14,276 nucleotides of DNA from NCBI GenBank assembly GCA_001797845.1, contig MGQN01000027.1, forward strand, positions 54,367 through 68,642, written 5' to 3'. The notes under the pieces are model-generated. The model did no database searches, had not been told where the DNA came from, and saw nothing but the letters and a program-made list of their open reading frames with translations. The translations under genes and the position numbers were made by a program. This DNA comes from Deltaproteobacteria bacterium RBG_16_44_11 (GTDB lineage: Bacteria; Desulfobacterota; Syntrophia; Syntrophales; Smithellaceae). This document shows positions 12,694 to 14,276 of the stretch, piece by piece (position 1 is the first letter of the stretch; each line of letters opens with the position of its first letter).

Positions 12694-13299
12694 TTAACCT
12701 TGCAAGTTAGGACCGTAAGGAAGATTTTCCAGTATTTTATTGACAACTTCTTCGATGACAGATTCATAAGCTTTGCATGATTTCATCTCCAAACCTTTGC
12801 GGGTGAAATCAAAATTTCTGCTGGTTGATTTATACTGGCCTTTCCAAATAACTTCGCCGCTTTCAGTTCTACGCATTTCACAACGAAGATATATCGTCAC
12901 GGGCGCGTAAACGAAGCCTATCGGTTTATTGCTTTCTATTAAAGTGCAATACATTACAGTGTCAGCACCGACTAAGTCTTTCAATATTTGTGGCGCTATT
13001 ACGCCTGCGTTTCCTTTGCTATCAATAATATTTAATGATTCAAGTTTTTGGTCAATTGTCTCCAGAGAAATCTTGGAATAGCCTTTAAAATAAAGCTCTT
13101 CAAACAGCTTGGAACGCAATAACCCAGGAGCGATATTGTCCTTCGTCTTATTTTCCACCGGAAGCACAGCAATATTTTCCGCCCATTTATTTTTTTCTTG
13201 TTTATCCGTTTTCAATACACTTGGTGATTTCGAAAAACATCCTGTAATAAAAATGCATAAAATAATTAACAAACATATTTGTAATTTATAAACTTTCAT
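12694..13299 (-). CDS. DUF799/GNA1162-like putative lipoprotein
   Basis: This 201-residue lipoprotein has a signal peptide with Lys2 and Lys5, a hydrophobic core (8-18), and a lipobox ITGC with Cys21. The mature part opens NIAVLPVENKTKDNIAPGLLRSKLFEELYFKGY and continues with PQILKDLVGADTVMYCTLIE and an RRTESGEVIWKGQY strand-turn-strand. That is the pattern of the DUF799 (GNA1162) family of outer-membrane lipoproteins, and broadly of the fold shared with LpoB and the N-terminal part of TolB. Function is unknown. The ATG at 13299 has GGAGG just upstream and overlaps the preceding stop as ATGA, so translation is coupled to the FlgT-like gene. An in-frame TTG at 13323 is less likely because the signal peptide would gain eight extra residues. 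It is followed by a hairpin and pgsA. Confidence 0.84.
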   Translation of the reverse strand: MKVYKLQICLLIILCIFITGCFSKSPSVLKTDKQEKNKWAENIAVLPVENKTKDNIAPGLLRSKLFEELYFKGYSKISLETIDQKLESLNIIDSKGNAGVIAPQILKDLVGADTVMYCTLIESNKPIGFVYAPVTIYLRCEMRRTESGEVIWKGQYKSTSRNFDFTRKGLEMKSCKAYESVIEEVVNKILENLPYGPNLQG

Positions 13300-13982
13300 T
13301 TCCCCTCCACTTTTTGCCAACAAATCATCTCTACTTTATCATGCTCTGTTTGTTTAATTTCCAGGATACAACCGCCGTTTTCTTCCAGCTCATTTGCTAA
13401 AGACTGCGCATTGCCATAAATTTCGATTTCAAAATGAGCATGCTGCCACTCGAAACGGCTGGGAAAAATATTTTTTACTAACTTTGTGCGGCTTTGTAAA
13501 AATTCTTTTATACGAACATATTCTGAATACTTTTTCAAATCATTAACATTTAAAAAAACCTTTACATTATTTTTTCCCATCTGAGGAGCATTTAAAAAAC
13601 CCATTTTGTTTAAGTCATTCTTTAAAACCAAGAAGGACACAACAACATTAACATTGACAATAAAGGTCTGAGGTTGTCTGTTTTCCTCTGTAATTTTATA
13701 ATAATGCACATACTTATCCGGTTCATTAAGAAGGACGCTTTTTACCAGCTGAAAATTTTCATCTTTTGCTGGAATGGATAATATTTTTGATGCTGCTTCC
13801 AATATCGCTTTTTCCAGCGCATCTTGAATTGCTTCTTCGCGTGCAATTGCAACATCGCTTCGTTTTATCTGTGCAGTGCCTTGAACATTAAGACTTAAAA
13901 GGTCTTTTTCATTCTGTGCCTGAACATAAATCGGGTAAAATGTGATGAAAACAAGTATTGATAAAAGCAGGTATTTTTTCAT
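13296..13982 (-). CDS. Secreted protein with FlgT-like N-terminal domain
   Basis: This is a 228-residue exported protein. MKKYLLLSILVFITFYPIYVQA is a standard signal peptide, with likely cleavage after Ala22; there is no lipobox. Residues 31-120 (LNVQGTAQIKRSDVAIAREEAIQDALEKAILEAAS, then VHYYKI and FIVNVNVVVSF) match the N-terminal domain of flagellar assembly protein T, a fold also found in non-flagellar periplasmic proteins. The second half (138-225) alternates strands and helices around YVRIKEFLQSRTKLVKNIF, and may be a small ferredoxin-like domain; I do not recognise it. The function is unknown. It could be an outer-membrane or periplasmic partner of the following DUF799 lipoprotein, with which it overlaps by four bases. 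The three-base gap to the gene before makes a tight operon. No Shine-Dalgarno sequence is obvious. No flagellar gene is visible here, so a flagellar role is not supported. Confidence 0.78.
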   Translation of the reverse strand: MKKYLLLSILVFITFYPIYVQAQNEKDLLSLNVQGTAQIKRSDVAIAREEAIQDALEKAILEAASKILSIPAKDENFQLVKSVLLNEPDKYVHYYKITEENRQPQTFIVNVNVVVSFLVLKNDLNKMGFLNAPQMGKNNVKVFLNVNDLKKYSEYVRIKEFLQSRTKLVKNIFPSRFEWQHAHFEIEIYGNAQSLANELEENGGCILEIKQTEHDKVEMICWQKVEGK

Positions 13983-13985
13983 AGA

Positions 13986-14276
13986 TTATTCGTTCGTCAT
14001 AATCTCGCTATTACTCATCTTCTTTAGTTTTTCAATTTCTTCTCTTACAATTCTTTCGGCGATTTCCGGTACGATTTCCCGGACTATCCTTTCGGTGATC
14101 TCGGTTACTCTCTGGATAATTTCTTCATTGAGCTGACTTTCTAGTCGCTTTTCCTCAACTTCATTAACAATACCGTGTAAGTTGTTAACTTTGAGGTTTT
14201 TCTCATAACCTCGTCCATCTACTACAATTACTTCTTGATTATTTTTGCTATTTTTTTCTTCTAATATATCGGTCAA
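13986..14276 (-). CDS. C-terminal part of a charged coiled-coil protein (5' end outside window)
   Basis: The frame runs off the right edge, so 96 C-terminal residues are visible; the TTG at the very edge is not evidence of a start. The first half is polar. From about residue 40 it becomes a long amphipathic helix rich in Glu, Arg, Ile and Val, with near-repeats ITERIVRE (60-67) and IAERIVRE (72-79) joined by IVPE, then EEIEKLKK. Similar 'VVPELAE..I-EEI' helices occur at the C-terminus of some deltaproteobacterial proteins with zinc-ribbon, PilZ or receiver domains, but I cannot name the family from this piece. It lacks membrane segments and cysteines. The stop is three bases from the start of the FlgT-like gene, so it is the upstream member of that operon. 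Confidence 0.75.
   Translation of the reverse strand: MTDILEEKNSKNNQEVIVVDGRGYEKNLKVNNLHGIVNEVEEKRLESQLNEEIIQRVTEITERIVREIVPEIAERIVREEIEKLKKMSNSEIMTNE

Noticed and set aside
13109..14136. Plus-strand open frames in the envelope cluster
   Set aside because: They are antisense to frames with signal peptides and tight operon spacing; low-complexity hydrophobic content comes from the opposite-strand composition.
1..14276. CRISPR arrays, insertion sequences, prophage or toxin-antitoxin modules
   Set aside because: No regularly spaced direct repeats, transposase or integrase genes, or small paired toxin-antitoxin genes were seen on either strand.

Overview
This window is ordinary core chromosome from an AT-rich, Gram-negative bacterium. 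It is most likely a member of the Desulfobacterota (the former Deltaproteobacteria). The grounds are the order thrS-infC-rpmI-rplT-pheS-pheT-ihfA followed by a small MerR-type gene, a DUF1285 protein, a PxxKW-type cysteine-rich protein, and outer-envelope lipoproteins. The taxonomic placement is inferred from gene content, not proven. No phage, insertion sequence, CRISPR array or obvious horizontally acquired island was seen.

Layout. Nearly everything is on the minus strand, so it reads right to left. Positions 14276-12694 hold an envelope cluster: the C-terminal part of a coiled-coil protein, a secreted protein with a FlgT-like N-terminal domain, and a DUF799/GNA1162-type lipoprotein. The last two overlap by ATGA, so they look co-translated. 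Next come a hairpin, pgsA (phosphatidylglycerophosphate synthase), a tRNA-Val(GAC) gene with encoded CCA, and a terminator-like hairpin. Then follows a translation supercluster: thrS, infC, rpmI, rplT, pheS, pheT, ihfA and a MerR-family regulator (11792-4497). It joins two aminoacyl-tRNA synthetases, IF3, ribosomal proteins L35 and L20, and a nucleoid protein. The gene order resembles that of enterobacteria, but rplT and pheS overlap directly and leave no room for a pheM-like attenuator.

Two small genes lie on the plus strand (3435-4436): a lipoprotein of unknown function and an 8-cysteine PxxKW protein. The latter is separated from the convergent merR gene by a bidirectional terminator. To the left, again on the minus strand, are dtd (D-aminoacyl-tRNA deacylase), a DUF1285 gene, a palindromic REP-like element, guaB (IMP dehydrogenase) and the N-terminal 222 codons of dnaE (replicative polymerase alpha subunit), which is cut by the window edge.

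Most notable points. infC appears to start at an AUA codon behind a perfect AGGAGG ribosome binding site, with an in-frame stop two codons upstream. A long, nearly perfect AT-rich inverted repeat lies between ihfA and merR and is a candidate operator. The envelope trio at the right edge and the small PxxKW protein are the least understood genes. I see no clear evidence for a wholly new system.
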